DNA of 64,000 bases from Candidatus Aminicenantota bacterium (GCA_014360015.1 JACIYJ010000011.1:1-64000); one strand, 5' to 3'. Shown: positions 8,551 through 18,220, numbered from the stretch's first letter. Program-made: numbers and translations. The notes: generated by a model not told the origin, from the letters alone.

Positions 8551-9304
8551 TTTTCTCTCCTTTTCTCCAGATCTCTTTCAGCTTGGCATATCTTAGAAAA
8601 ACAGAATAAGCTGACATGGCCGAAATCACCAGTCCGGCATAACCATCGAGAAAACCAAATTTAAGAAAATATGTACTAAAAAATTTTAAAAACGGCAAGA
8701 GGTAGAAATGGTAAAAACGAGCCTTTTTTCTCCTGGCATAGAGTTCCTGAGCTCGATGCCCTGTGAGGCGGTTGAGGTAAAGGATATGCTCGGAGATTGA
8801 AGAAAAAGCCAGGTGTTCAATCGGATGTCTAAGCTTTTTTGCTTTTCCGGAAAAATTGAGAAAAACCCGGAATCTCTCCCCGGTCCAGCAACCTTTATCT
8901 TTATTATACAATCTGACCCGGCGGTTGGGATACCAGCCTGAATACCTGATCCAGCGTCCAAGATAAAAGCTGATTCTGGGAATGGAAAAACCATCGGCTT
9001 CAACCGGCTGATTTTTTAACCTCAGGAGCTCAAGCCTGAGCTCAGTGGACAGCCTTTCATCTGGTTCCATCGAAAGAATCCAGTTATAAGCAGCAGCTCT
9101 GTGACCAAAATTCTTCAGCTCAGCATAATCAGTAGAAGGATGTTTGAAGACTTTATCAGTAAAATAACTGGCAATTTTTCTGGTGTAATCCGTGCTCTGA
9201 CTATCTACGACAATTATCTCATCGACCACACCAGTGAGGGATTGCAGGCAGGGTTCAATCTTCTTTTCATTATTGTAGGTGACAATAACCGCAGAAATTT
9301 TCAC
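8525..9304 (-). CDS. Glycosyltransferase family 2 (WaaE/KdtX-like)
   Basis: This is an inverting GT-A glycosyltransferase of 259 residues. The nucleotide-sugar domain starts at the N-terminus (SAVIVTYNNE), with VDSQSTDYT replacing the usual DSGSTD and EPDERLS as the DxD-equivalent region. A hydrophobic segment near the C-terminus (KFFSTYFLKFGFLDGYAG) may anchor it at the inner membrane. The order resembles LPS-core beta-glucosyltransferases. It begins at GTG (9304) with no strong Shine-Dalgarno, so the start is less sure. It lies 42 bases behind a TolC-like gene. Confidence 0.78.
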   Translation of the reverse strand: MKISAVIVTYNNEKKIEPCLQSLTGVVDEIIVVDSQSTDYTRKIASYFTDKVFKHPSTDYAELKNFGHRAAAYNWILSMEPDERLSTELRLELLRLKNQPVEADGFSIPRISFYLGRWIRYSGWYPNRRVRLYNKDKGCWTGERFRVFLNFSGKAKKLRHPIEHLAFSSISEHILYLNRLTGHRAQELYARRKKARFYHFYLLPFLKFFSTYFLKFGFLDGYAGLVISAMSAYSVFLRYAKLKEIWRKGEKIEPVPCSQ

Positions 9305-9346
9305 CCATAAATATTAACACAAGCCAGCCAGGTAGCTCAACCGGAA

Positions 9347-10927
9347 TCATTTCTGGCCAACTTCAGCCAGACTGATTTTTCTAGTCTCCAGGCTGGTGCC
9401 CAGAACTTTTTCCAATTTGGCTAAGGCCAGATTATAATCGACCAGAGCCTTCAGCTCAGCTGATCTGGCGTTGGCTAATTTTTCCTGAGCTTCCAGGACA
9501 AAATAGTTGGTGGTCAGACCCACGGCCAGTTTCTTGGTTTCAGCTTCCAGACGCTTTTCCGCGTATTCTCGGGCTACTCGGAAAGCCTCAACACTCTTGG
9601 CCAGAGTCTCGATATTCTTAACCGCTTCGCTGACTTCAAGCAGCGCCTGCTGTTCCAAAGCTTTCTGTTTAGCCTGGGCTTGAGCCAGTTCTGTTCTGGC
9701 AATAGCTAAGTTGGAACGGCTGACAAAATCAGCGATTGGAATGGTCAGAGTAAAATTCAGCGACCAGTTGTTGTATAGGAATTTCATAGAATCTCTGAAG
9801 GAATTCCACATACTGCCAGGGATTTTGCCGATAACTTCACCCGTCCATGGGTTATTATCTCTGTAAATCAGCTTATCTCCCGAAATCCCGGGACTCCAGT
9901 AGGAGACGCTCAGATCGAGCTGAGGCAGAAGTTGATTTTTAGCTAATTCGAAATTAAACCGCTTGTTCTCAATGGTCAACTTGTTTATCTGAAGGTCCGG
10001 CCGGTTGAGGCGGGCAGTCTGCAAAGCCTGATTTAGGTCGACACTGACCGGCTTGAACTCGGGTTTTTCCACGGGGTTTATTTTAATACTCTGGAGGTCA
10101 GCTCCGGTGGCTAAGTTAAGGATAACCTTCAGCTGGTCTTCGGCGCTTCTGACCGCAGCCTCAGCCTGAACAATCTCGGCTTCACGTTGGGAAACCGCCG
10201 CCTGAACGTTGAGGATCTCTATAGCTGCCTGCTGTCCAACTTCAATTTCTTTTTTGGTCTTAGCCAGCTGGTCACGGGCCAGCTGCAATGATTGCTGTTT
10301 AACTTTTAGGTTCTCTTTAGCCAGAACCAGATTCCAGTAAGCTTCTTCTACCTGGTAGATGATGTCCAGAACCTGGCTCTTGAGTTGGGCTTCAGAAATT
10401 TCATAATTCTGACGGGCGATGATGATTTCTTTCCGAGACACCTTCGGACCAAAATTTTTGAGTAACGGCTGAACAAAGCTGAACCTGAGTTGGGTGTTGT
10501 AATAAGGGTTAAAAAGCTGGAACCTCTGGTTGGTATCGGTGGTGAAATTGGAAAAAGCTACAGAAAATGTCCCGCCGAGGGGAATTTTCTGAGAAATTCT
10601 ACTCTCATAAGTTTGGGTTTTGGTGATGTAAGTTTCCGAGCCCTGAATCCACCAGGTTGATGGCTGTTCATTGCGGCTACTGCCGTAGCTCAACTCCAAG
10701 CTGGGCAGAAAAATCTCCTTGGCTAAGGAGATTGATTCGCTGGCTTTTTCCATGGAATAGACTTCAGCAATTAAATTCAAGTTCTGTTTGAGCGCCATGA
10801 AAATGGCTTCTTCCAGGCTGAGCGAGATTTCCTTGGATTGAACCTCCTGGGCCCACAGACCTGCGCTCAGAGTCAAGATTAAACTGGCCAGAATAAAAAT
10901 TTTTAAAGCCTTTTTTCTATTTCTCAC
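9347..10927 (-). CDS. TolC-family outer-membrane efflux protein
   Basis: This is a 526-residue outer-membrane channel of the OEP family, with two internally repeated halves, each made of long amphipathic helices rich in Ala, Gln and Glu plus short beta-strand regions. A signal peptide is visible (KIFILASLILTLSAGLWAQ). I place the start at GTG 10927 because a perfect AGGAGG sits six bases upstream and itself overlaps the alternative ATG at 10942. No pump or adaptor gene is adjacent; the neighbours are glycosyltransferases. The channel may serve a pump encoded elsewhere or export from this operon. Confidence 0.85.
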   Translation of the reverse strand: MRNRKKALKIFILASLILTLSAGLWAQEVQSKEISLSLEEAIFMALKQNLNLIAEVYSMEKASESISLAKEIFLPSLELSYGSSRNEQPSTWWIQGSETYITKTQTYESRISQKIPLGGTFSVAFSNFTTDTNQRFQLFNPYYNTQLRFSFVQPLLKNFGPKVSRKEIIIARQNYEISEAQLKSQVLDIIYQVEEAYWNLVLAKENLKVKQQSLQLARDQLAKTKKEIEVGQQAAIEILNVQAAVSQREAEIVQAEAAVRSAEDQLKVILNLATGADLQSIKINPVEKPEFKPVSVDLNQALQTARLNRPDLQINKLTIENKRFNFELAKNQLLPQLDLSVSYWSPGISGDKLIYRDNNPWTGEVIGKIPGSMWNSFRDSMKFLYNNWSLNFTLTIPIADFVSRSNLAIARTELAQAQAKQKALEQQALLEVSEAVKNIETLAKSVEAFRVAREYAEKRLEAETKKLAVGLTTNYFVLEAQEKLANARSAELKALVDYNLALAKLEKVLGTSLETRKISLAEVGQK

Positions 10928-11170
10928 CGGAATCCTCCTCATATTGTTCCCTTTTTAGAACTTATTCTAAGTTTAACAAAAGCCTCTTTCTCAAAGCAAA
11001 CTTTACCTTTGAGCTCATTTAATAATACGTCCCAAACGGATAAAAGTTATAAAAGTCTTAAGTCCTTGATTCATATAAAAAAACGGGGGAAGAGATAAAT
11101 TTTTCTCAGGAGGGAATCCGGAAAGAAACAAACCTCAGCAATTAATTCAACCAAAAAACTCAGCCGATTA

Positions 11171-12184
11171 TTATCTTGGATAGGCATCAAGCTCCAGATC
11201 AAAACAAACCTTGGGTGTGGCTTGATATTTTTTCCAGGCCAGGGCTCCGACCATCCCAGCATTGTCGGTGCAGAGGCGTGGAGAGGGTATATAAGCGGGA
11301 AGGTGATGTTGCTGAGCCAGCTCCGAAAACCTGGTGCGCAATCTTTTATTCCGAGCTACACCTCCGCAAAGTATAAGAGAACTTGACTGGAATTCATCCA
11401 GAGCCCGAGCTAAATTTTCAAGAAGTGCCCGAACCACGGTTTCCTCAAAGCTGGCTAAAAAGTCGCTAAGTAGTGGATGATTCTTGTCGAGATTATTTTC
11501 CCTGATAATCCGCAAAGCCGCAGTCTTAAGTCCGGAAAAGCTGAAATCATAACCTGGTGTTTTCATCCGCGGCAGGGAAAAATGGAAGCGAGAGCTATCA
11601 CCATTTTGGGCATATTTTTCAATGACCGGCCCACCCGGATAACCAAGCTCCAGAAATTTAGCTACCTTGTCTAAGCATTCACCGGCGGCATCGTCGCGGG
11701 TCTTACCCAACAGACGATAGCTGAGTGGTTTTTCCAGAAAGTAGAGTGAAGTATGGCCACCAGAAACCAGAAGAGCCAGAACCGGATATTCAATTCCGGG
11801 ATTCTCCACAAAGGCTGCCTCGATGTGGGCCTGAAGATGGTCAACCCCGACGATCGGCTTTTGAAAATAATAAGCCAGGCCTTTGACAAAAGTCAGCCCT
11901 ACCAGAAGCGAACCGATCAAGCCCGGTCCCTGAGTGACCGCATAAAGATCTATGTCTTCCAGACCGAGGCCAGCTTGAAGAAGGCTTTCGCCGACCACAT
12001 AATCGATGGACTTGATGTGCTGACGGGAAGCCAGCTCAGGTACCACTCCGCCATAGGGTGAATGAATCTCATCCTGAGATAGAATTATATTGCTCAGGAT
12101 TTTATTCCCTTCCAACACAGCGGCCGAGGTTTCATCACAGGAAGTCTCAACAGCCAGTAACAGCCGCGGCTTCTTCTTACCCAT
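11171..12184 (-). CDS. tsaD: tRNA N6-adenosine threonylcarbamoyltransferase TsaD
   Basis: This is the universal enzyme that transfers threonylcarbamoyl from its adenylate to A37 of ANN-decoding tRNAs, acting with TsaB and TsaE in the cytoplasm. Visible features are the N-terminal VETSCDETS motif, metal-binding His116 and His120 (HLQAHIEAAF), VSGGHTSL, and the C-terminal CTDNAGMVG. Length (337 residues) is normal. The ATG at 12184 is six bases after GGAG, whereas the ATG at 12190 is only one base from it, so I use the former. No partner tsa gene is in the window. Confidence 0.95.
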   Translation of the reverse strand: MGKKKPRLLLAVETSCDETSAAVLEGNKILSNIILSQDEIHSPYGGVVPELASRQHIKSIDYVVGESLLQAGLGLEDIDLYAVTQGPGLIGSLLVGLTFVKGLAYYFQKPIVGVDHLQAHIEAAFVENPGIEYPVLALLVSGGHTSLYFLEKPLSYRLLGKTRDDAAGECLDKVAKFLELGYPGGPVIEKYAQNGDSSRFHFSLPRMKTPGYDFSFSGLKTAALRIIRENNLDKNHPLLSDFLASFEETVVRALLENLARALDEFQSSSLILCGGVARNKRLRTRFSELAQQHHLPAYIPSPRLCTDNAGMVGALAWKKYQATPKVCFDLELDAYPR

Positions 12185-12344
12185 TTTCATCTCCAGGATT
12201 TTTTTAAGCTAAGAAATATATTTTATCTTAAGACAGCGATGATAGCTATCGGCTAATGGAGCGATTTTCTAAAGGCAAACTTAAGAAGACACTTAAGGAG
12301 CTGCAGCAGACTTAGCTTTCAGAAATTACCCCAGGCTTTGTTAT

Positions 12345-13373
12345 TCATTTTCTCAATCTCAAAATATTTTTGCCATACGGCGGCCTGATTATTCCTTTTT
12401 CGGTGATGATGGCTGTAATCAGCCTGGCCGGGGTAACGTCAAAAGCCGGATTTTTCACTGGAATCTCAGGCAGAGTTATCAGATGTCCGCCAACTTTTCT
12501 GACTTCATCCGGATGACGCTCTTCAATCGGGATGTTCTCACCGGATTTCAGGTTGAAATCGAAAGTGCTGAGTGGTGCAGCCACATAGAAAGGAATGTTG
12601 TTTTCCTTAGCCAAAACAGCTAAGGAATAAGTGCCGATTTTATTGGCCGTATCGCCGTTTAAAGCAATTCGGTCAGCGCCGACAATCACTAAGGAAACTT
12701 CTCCCCGCCGCATCAGCCAGCCAGCCATGCTGTCAGCGATGAGTGTCGTAGGAATCCCGTCCCGGGTAAGCTCCCAGCAGGTCAGCCGGGCACCTTGGAG
12801 AAACGGTCTGGTCTCGTCAGCCAGGACTTTGATTTTTTTCCCGCGAGCCCAGGCTGCTCGGATCACTCCCAGAGCCGTACCGTAACCAGCTGTGGCCAGA
12901 GCTCCAGCGTTGCAGTGCGTCAGGATGGTGGCTTCAGCTGGCACCAACTCCTGGCCGTTCTCACCAATCTCTTTATTTGTTTTTAGGTCTTCCTCTTCGA
13001 TAGCCTTAGCTTCTTCCAGAAGAATATTTTTCAAACGATTCAGACCCAGGTTCTTATTTTCTTCGTAAATTTTCTTCATTCTTTCCAGAGCCCAGAAAAG
13101 GTTTCTGGCTGTCGGCCGGGTCCGCCACAGTCGTTGATAGAAGGAAGCAAAAACCCGGTCGAGATTTTTTTCGGTCTTAAGGTTACGAACTCCAAGAGCC
13201 AGACCGTATGCAGCCGCCAGGCCAATAGCCGGAGCGCCCCTGATGACCATCTTTTCTATAGCCTGGGCTACCTGCTCTACAGTTCGGCAACTCAGATATT
13301 CTTCCTTCCAGGGCAGTTTCCTCTGATCAACCATGATGACCGACTCATTTTCCCAGGCAATTGTCGGCAGCAT
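12345..13373 (-). CDS. mtnA: S-methyl-5-thioribose-1-phosphate isomerase
   Basis: This cytoplasmic isomerase of the methionine salvage pathway converts methylthioribose-1-phosphate to methylthioribulose-1-phosphate. The eIF2B-alpha-like fold shows RGAPAIG at 45-51, catalytic Cys154 in LTHCNAGALA, and the acidic partner Asp234 in VGADRIALNGDTANKIGTYSLA. Length (342) is typical. An excellent AAAGGAGGT precedes the ATG. The gene starts two bases after the TPR lipoprotein gene, so the two are co-transcribed. No other salvage enzyme is nearby, so it may also act on 5-deoxyribose or ribose-1-phosphate analogues. Confidence 0.92.
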   Translation of the reverse strand: MLPTIAWENESVIMVDQRKLPWKEEYLSCRTVEQVAQAIEKMVIRGAPAIGLAAAYGLALGVRNLKTEKNLDRVFASFYQRLWRTRPTARNLFWALERMKKIYEENKNLGLNRLKNILLEEAKAIEEEDLKTNKEIGENGQELVPAEATILTHCNAGALATAGYGTALGVIRAAWARGKKIKVLADETRPFLQGARLTCWELTRDGIPTTLIADSMAGWLMRRGEVSLVIVGADRIALNGDTANKIGTYSLAVLAKENNIPFYVAAPLSTFDFNLKSGENIPIEERHPDEVRKVGGHLITLPEIPVKNPAFDVTPARLITAIITEKGIIRPPYGKNILRLRK

Positions 13374-13375
13374 CT

Positions 13376-14248
13376 TTACCTCCTTTTCCAGTCAGGAGTT
13401 ATTTCATCCAGCCATTTCCATTTTTTGACCCAGGAATTATACACCTGAGAAAAGCGCCCCAGTTCATCCTGAGTTAAAGATTGCTTTAACTGCTGGTAAC
13501 AAAAAATTATCTGGTTGTCGTTATCTCGAAGAATTTTTTCTGAGGGTAGCCCCAGTTCCCGGGCCATAGCCGCTTCCTCAAAACTTTCGGCATATTTTTT
13601 CTGATGGCTAAGAAGCTGGGCTAAAAGATAATGATAATAGCCGCAGGCTGGGTCCTCAGCCAGAGCTTTTTCTACTATTTTGATAGACTCACTAAGAATT
13701 TTATCTTTCTGAATTGCCGGGGCTTCAGCCAGCGATTTCAGTCGGTAATCAATGAGTTTTCCAACCGAAGCCATGACCACTGGCGAAAACTTACCTTTGT
13801 CGGCCAGGATGGAATAAAGGCGACCGGCAGACTGTTCAAACCCCTGCTCTTCAAAGGACAGAGCTAACCCATACAGGCTTACTTCCTTAGCCCAGGCTTC
13901 AGCTTTTTCTTCGCCCAGAGAAGCGGCTAAGCAGAGGCTGTCTTCGGCTTCAGCCCACTTTCCCAGCTTAATTTCGACCAGACCTTTCAGAAGATAAGCT
14001 TGGGCTGATGGCTTTTTCCTTATCTCCCGAGTTATCTCTTCCAGAGTCCTTTTATAAAGTCCGGCAGCCTGTTCGGTTTTAAATGACCGATCAAGAACCT
14101 GAGCTTGAGTATAATCGATTTTAGCTTTCTGCAAAGAAGAGGCGCAGTTAGAAAAAGCCAGTATGGTCAGCAAAACAAACGTCAGCTGACAGAATATGAT
14201 GAGTGCTGATTTTTGTTTTGGCCAGGTTTCTGTTTGACCTATTCTCAT
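13376..14248 (-). CDS. TPR-like lipoprotein
   Basis: This is a 290-residue secreted protein with a hydrophobic signal segment (ALIIFCQLTFVLLTILAF) ending at a cysteine in FSNCASS. Asn at -1 makes the lipobox non-canonical. The rest is helical with TPR-like A/G/Y spacing, for example AQAYLLKGLVEIKLGKWAEAE and a DPACGYYHYLLAQLL unit near the end. I start at 14248 because GGGGGAAGG precedes this ATG and it lies just after the stop of the upstream gene; an ATG at 14320 would overlap that gene. It probably acts as an envelope scaffold; partners are unknown. Confidence 0.7.
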   Translation of the reverse strand: MRIGQTETWPKQKSALIIFCQLTFVLLTILAFSNCASSLQKAKIDYTQAQVLDRSFKTEQAAGLYKRTLEEITREIRKKPSAQAYLLKGLVEIKLGKWAEAEDSLCLAASLGEEKAEAWAKEVSLYGLALSFEEQGFEQSAGRLYSILADKGKFSPVVMASVGKLIDYRLKSLAEAPAIQKDKILSESIKIVEKALAEDPACGYYHYLLAQLLSHQKKYAESFEEAAMARELGLPSEKILRDNDNQIIFCYQQLKQSLTQDELGRFSQVYNSWVKKWKWLDEITPDWKRR

Positions 14249-14258
14249 CCTTCCCCCC

Positions 14259-14840
14259 TTAATTTTCTTTAACCATTCTGTCCAGAATTTGCCTGAGCTG
14301 TTTTCTGATTTCTGCTTCATTCAGCCAGCCCCAGCCCAGGTTCAGAAATTCATGCCCGACTTTTTCCAGGTTATCCCAGAATTTCGGCTCAGCCTGAGCC
14401 GCCTTAATCTCAGATAGAGCTTTATTCAACCTTGCCTCAAAACTGTCTACTATTGAGCGGTAATTTCCCTGGCTGAGCTCTTCTGAAAAAAGCTTTTCCA
14501 GAAAAGGATCTTCCAGCCCAATAACCGGATAGAGAACCCTGAAGGCTTTTCTTAGAGCTTTTAATTCCTTTCTGGAAAGCTCCTCGGCATAAGCCTTTTT
14601 TAACTGCGGGTTGGATTCAAAAAAGTTGAACACAAACTCATCCGGTTTATTCTCCAGAATTTCCGGTTCAAGCCAGACCTCAAGTTCAAGAACCTTAGCC
14701 TTAATCTGACCGGCTCTGGTCAGCGCCCAGATTAAAGTTGAATTAAGGAGAGGAAATAGGGCTGAAGAATTGACCGGGAAAAAATCCTCGAGAATCTTTA
14801 CTGTCTGCTGTAAAAAAGAGACAAGCTTTTTCTCTTCCAT
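14259..14840 (-). CDS. Hypothetical helical cytoplasmic protein
   Basis: I do not recognise this 193-residue protein. It has no signal peptide or membrane segment and is predicted to be almost entirely helical, acidic and rich in Leu, Glu and Phe. It includes an aromatic cluster (GHEFLNLGWGWLNEAEIRKQL) near the C-terminus. AGGGGGAG provides a strong ribosome binding site. It heads a tight three-gene group (this gene, TPR lipoprotein, mtnA). Confidence 0.75.
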   Translation of the reverse strand: MEEKKLVSFLQQTVKILEDFFPVNSSALFPLLNSTLIWALTRAGQIKAKVLELEVWLEPEILENKPDEFVFNFFESNPQLKKAYAEELSRKELKALRKAFRVLYPVIGLEDPFLEKLFSEELSQGNYRSIVDSFEARLNKALSEIKAAQAEPKFWDNLEKVGHEFLNLGWGWLNEAEIRKQLRQILDRMVKEN

Positions 14841-14933
14841 TACTCCCCCTTATCTTTTTAAACTCGGCGTTCAAAAAGACCACTTTCTAACATCCTGATA
14901 ATTGTCTACTGCCCGCTATTATAAACGAAATGA

Positions 14934-16727
14934 CTATTTGACTTCCAGAATGGCCAGAAAAGCTTCCTGAGGGATATCGACCCGACCGACTCTTTTCATC
15001 CGTTTCTTGCCTTCTTTCTGTTTTTCCAGGAGCTTCATTTTTCGGGTATAATCACCGCCGTAAAGTTTGGCCAGAACATCCTTTCGGAATGGCTTAATAG
15101 TTTCCCGGGCGATAACTCTCTTGCCGATGGCCGCCTGGATGACTACTTCGAACTGCTGACGTGGAATTACCTGACGGAGTTTTTCCACCAGAGCCCGACC
15201 AACGTGATAGGCCTTATTTTTATGGACGATGACCGAGAGCGCATCGACTTCTTCATAATTGACCAGAATGTCCAGCTTGACCAGGGGTGCTTCACGGTAA
15301 CCGGCCAGCTCATAGTCCATCGAAGCATACCCCTGGGAAAGTGATTTAAGTTGGTTGTAAAAATCAAAAACAACTTCGTTCAGGGGAACAAGATAATCGA
15401 GCAGAACGCGATTGGTGGAGATGTATTCCATCTTTTTCTGCTCGCCCCGCCGGTCATCCAGCAGTTGAAGCAGGTTGCCAAGATAACGGTCGGGGGTCAG
15501 GATGAGGGCTTCGATGATCGGTTCTTCAATTCGCTCGATAAACTGAGGCTCGGGCAGTTCGGACGGATTATGAACTTCGAGGACTTCGCCTTTGGTCGTC
15601 ACCACCCGATAGCTGACACTGGGCGCAGTGGTGATGAGGCTCAGGTTGAATTCCCGCTCGAGTCTTTCCTGGATTATTTCCCGGTGCAAAAGGCCAAGAA
15701 ACCCGGCTCTGAAACCAAAGCCCAGAGCTGGTGAGTGTTCGGGCTCAAAGTGGAAAGAAGCATCGTTGAGCCTCAACTTTTCCAGCGCCTCGCGCAGGTC
15801 TTCTATACTGCTTTCACCCGAAGGATAAAGTCCGCAAAAAACCATGGGCTTGGCTTCTTTAAAGCCAGGTAGAGGCTTTTCGGCCCGACGGTTCTTGAGG
15901 GTGATGGTTTCGCCGATTCGGGCGTGGGCCAGATTCTTGATTCCAGCAATCAGATAACCAACCTCCCCGGTTTCTAAGCGGTCAACCCTGACCGGTTTTG
16001 GGGTGAGATAACCGATTTCTTCAGCTTCGTACTCGGCTCCAGTTGACATCAGGACAATCCTATCACCGGTCTTCAACTCACCATCAACCACCCTCACCAA
16101 AACCACTACCCCGCGATAAGGGTCAAACCAGGAGTCAAAAAGAAGGGCTTTGAGCGGAGCTTCAGGATTTCCTTTTGGTGGCGGAATTCTTTCCACTATG
16201 CTTTCCAAAACGTTTTCAACTCCAGTACCTTTTTTGGCCGAAACCAGCAGCGCTTCTTCTCTTTTCAAACCGACAATGTGCTCAAGTTGCTCTAAAGCCA
16301 TCTCCACATCAGCCTGAGGCAGGTCGATTTTATTTATCACTGGAATGATGACCAGGTCATTCTGGACAGCTAAGTAAGCATTGGCTAAGGTCTGAGCTTC
16401 AACACCCTGAGAAGCATCAATCACTAAGACCGCCCCTTCACAGGCAGCTAAGCTTCGGGAAACTTCATAGGAAAAATCCACATGACCGGGAGTGTCGATA
16501 AGGTTCAAAATGTATTCATCGCCTGAACGGCTTTTGTACTTTAAACGAGCAGTCTGGGCTTTGATAGTTATGCCTCTTTCCCGCTCCAGATCCATGGTGT
16601 CAAGAACCTGTTCCTTGAGCTCTCGTGGGGACAGAGCTCCAGTCAGTTCGATAAACCGGTCAGCTAAGGTACTCTTGCCGTGGTCAACATGAGCGATGAT
16701 CGAAAAATTGCGTATTCTTTCCTGCAT
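14934..16727 (-). CDS. lepA: Elongation factor 4 (LepA) back-translocating GTPase
   Basis: This ribosome-dependent GTPase resembles EF-G but lacks domain IV and carries a unique C-terminal domain; it acts on stalled or mistranslocated ribosomes. Motifs are G1 [10 protein letters not shown]2 with [10 protein letters not shown]3 DTPGH, G4 NKID and G5 SAKKG. The LepA-specific tail ([32 protein letters not shown] region) is present, and length (597) is standard. It is monocistronic here; downstream on the same strand is the unknown 193-residue protein, 93 bases away. Confidence 0.97.
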   Translation of the reverse strand: MQERIRNFSIIAHVDHGKSTLADRFIELTGALSPRELKEQVLDTMDLERERGITIKAQTARLKYKSRSGDEYILNLIDTPGHVDFSYEVSRSLAACEGAVLVIDASQGVEAQTLANAYLAVQNDLVIIPVINKIDLPQADVEMALEQLEHIVGLKREEALLVSAKKGTGVENVLESIVERIPPPKGNPEAPLKALLFDSWFDPYRGVVVLVRVVDGELKTGDRIVLMSTGAEYEAEEIGYLTPKPVRVDRLETGEVGYLIAGIKNLAHARIGETITLKNRRAEKPLPGFKEAKPMVFCGLYPSGESSIEDLREALEKLRLNDASFHFEPEHSPALGFGFRAGFLGLLHREIIQERLEREFNLSLITTAPSVSYRVVTTKGEVLEVHNPSELPEPQFIERIEEPIIEALILTPDRYLGNLLQLLDDRRGEQKKMEYISTNRVLLDYLVPLNEVVFDFYNQLKSLSQGYASMDYELAGYREAPLVKLDILVNYEEVDALSVIVHKNKAYHVGRALVEKLRQVIPRQQFEVVIQAAIGKRVIARETIKPFRKDVLAKLYGGDYTRKMKLLEKQKEGKKRMKRVGRVDIPQEAFLAILEVK

Positions 16728-16911
16728 ACTTTACACCATTTTAATATGGACCGGGATAAAAATGATGTCTCCAACCCGATTTATAAAAAATTTAACCTTT
16801 AGTTTATTATTTTAATCTAAAAGAGAACTCCTTACAACTTGACGACTAAAAACTTACTGGGTGCCCGCAAATAATCCAGTAGAGCCTACTTTTCCAAATC
16901 CGTTCATTTCC

Positions 16912-16940
16912 TTGACTTTTTCCAGAGCATAGAGTACTTT
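16912..16940 (+). promoter_or_regulatory. Predicted sigma-70 promoter for tatA
   Basis: TTGACT (16912-16917) and TACTTT (16935-16940) are separated by 17 bases. The -35 is 5 of 6; the -10 is only 3 of 6. The leader would be about 50 bases. Confidence 0.4.
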
Positions 16941-16952
16941 TAAATTGAAAAC

Positions 16953-16984
16953 GGAGACAACCTGAAGCCGGTTGAGTGATCTCC
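16953..16984 (+). promoter_or_regulatory. Leader hairpin just upstream of the tatA ribosome binding site
   Basis: GGAGACAACC (16953-16962) can pair with GGTTG (16970-16974) and TCTCC (16980-16984), leaving a five-base bulge (AGTGA). The structure ends two bases before AAGGAGG (16987-16993), so it could influence translation or mRNA stability. Confidence 0.35.
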
Positions 16985-16998
16985 GTAAGGAGGCTTTT

Positions 16999-17190
16999 AT
17001 GTTAGGTTCAATCGGACCAACCGAACTTTTGTTAATCCTGCTTATCATCATTATCATTTTTGGGGCCAGAAAACTGCCCGAGCTCGGAAAATCTCTCGGT
17101 GAAGGTATCAAGAATTTTAAAAAGGCAGTCAGTAGCGGGAAAGAAGAAAATCATTCCGATAACAGCCCCAAGCCACCGGCTGCCAACTGA
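16999..17190 (+). CDS. tatA: Sec-independent protein translocase subunit TatA/E
   Basis: This 63-residue protein would form the pore-like component of the twin-arginine export system, which moves folded proteins, often cofactor-bearing, across the inner membrane. It shows the family pattern: a short periplasmic start (GSIGPTE), one transmembrane helix ([13 protein letters not shown]), the [24 protein letters not shown] amphipathic region, and a charged polar tail. I use the ATG at 16999, five bases after AAGGAGG. No tatC lies in the window. The ROK kinase gene begins 20 bases downstream and is probably co-transcribed. Confidence 0.92.
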   Translation: MLGSIGPTELLLILLIIIIIFGARKLPELGKSLGEGIKNFKKAVSSGKEENHSDNSPKPPAAN

Positions 17191-17210
17191 TTCTATCTAT
17201 TTCCTGAGCT

Positions 17211-18158
17211 ATGCCCGAAAAATATTACGCTGGGTTCGATTTGGGGGGGACAGAGTTAAAATATGGCCTAATTAACTCTTCGGGCCGGGTCATATTCAAA
17301 AATAAAGTCTCGAGCCCACCTGATATTGAACAGCTGATGGCCCTTATCGAGAACCTGTGGACCGAACTTTGGCGGAAATACCCACGAAAAATCAAAGCCG
17401 TCGGCTTTGGCTTTGCTGGTTTCTACAGCTTAAAGCAGAAAAGAATCCTCCATTCTCCAAATTATCCGGCACTTAACAATTATCCGCTTTTTCCTGCTCT
17501 GAAAAAAATCATCCCGATACCTTTTTCTGTTCATAACGATGCCAACCTGGCTGCTTTTGGTGAGTATATGTACGGTAGCGGACGGGGAGTTCAGAGCCTG
17601 GTCTTTTTGACTGTAGGTACCGGAGTCGGCTCTGGCATAATTCTGGGAGGAGAACTCTGGCAAGGCAAATGCGGTTTTGCTGGTGAACTCGGTCATATCA
17701 CAGTTAATCCTGAAGGCATGCGCTGTAATTGTGGGAACATCGGTTGCCTGGAAACTGAAGTTTCGGCCCCGGCTCTTGTCCGCAATTACCGGAATTTTTC
17801 TGGAACAAACGAACAACTCACCGCCAGAGATGTTTATCTCAGAGCCCGCGGTGGCGATGAAGCCGCTAAAAAAAGTTTTGACCGATGCGGATATTTTCTG
17901 GGTATCGGTCTGGGTATTGTCATCAATTTTATGAATCCGGAGAAAATCATCATTGGTGGTGGGGTGATGGATTCCGGGCCATGGCTTCTCAGGCCTGCCA
18001 TCTCAGAAGCCAGAAAAAGGTCTAACCCGGCGAGTTTTGCCTGCTGTCATATCCAGAAAGCCAGCCTGGGCAATGAGGCTGGTTTCATCGGAGCTGCGGC
18101 CTGGGCCCGAAAGCAGCTTGAGCTAAAAAATAGAGCTTCTAATCGACCATCTGAGTAA
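17211..18158 (+). CDS. ROK-family sugar kinase (glucokinase-like)
   Basis: This 315-residue protein of the ROK family should phosphorylate a hexose with ATP in the cytoplasm. The ATP phosphate loop is FDLGGTELKYG near the N-terminus, the sugar-site residues lie in HNDANLAAFGE, the second phosphate loop is TVGTGVGSGI, and the structural zinc site is the His of ELGHITV plus the cysteine cluster MRCNCGNIGCLE. No helix-turn-helix precedes the kinase domain, so it is an enzyme and not a repressor. Glucose is the default substrate; N-acetylglucosamine or mannose kinases look the same at this level. Confidence 0.88.
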   Translation: MPEKYYAGFDLGGTELKYGLINSSGRVIFKNKVSSPPDIEQLMALIENLWTELWRKYPRKIKAVGFGFAGFYSLKQKRILHSPNYPALNNYPLFPALKKIIPIPFSVHNDANLAAFGEYMYGSGRGVQSLVFLTVGTGVGSGIILGGELWQGKCGFAGELGHITVNPEGMRCNCGNIGCLETEVSAPALVRNYRNFSGTNEQLTARDVYLRARGGDEAAKKSFDRCGYFLGIGLGIVINFMNPEKIIIGGGVMDSGPWLLRPAISEARKRSNPASFACCHIQKASLGNEAGFIGAAAWARKQLELKNRASNRPSE

Positions 18159-18180
18159 CTTTTTCCCTCTTCAAAAAGTT
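18157..18180 (+). terminator. AT-rich hairpin after the ROK kinase, possible terminator
   Basis: AACTTTTT (18157-18164) pairs exactly with AAAAAGTT (18173-18180), with an eight-base loop, and is followed by a T-rich stretch. The stem contains only two G-C pairs, so it is a weak terminator candidate. Confidence 0.35.
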
Positions 18181-18188
18181 TTATTATT

Positions 18189-18220
18189 TTGATACAAAAA
18201 AAAGTGAAAAATTATATAAT
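18189..18220 (+). promoter_or_regulatory. Possible promoter for the TonB-type receptor
   Basis: TTGATA (18189-18194) is followed 18 bases on by TATATA (18213-18218), which overlaps a perfect TATAAT (18215-18220). Which -10 is used cannot be decided. The leader would be about 90 bases. Confidence 0.4.
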
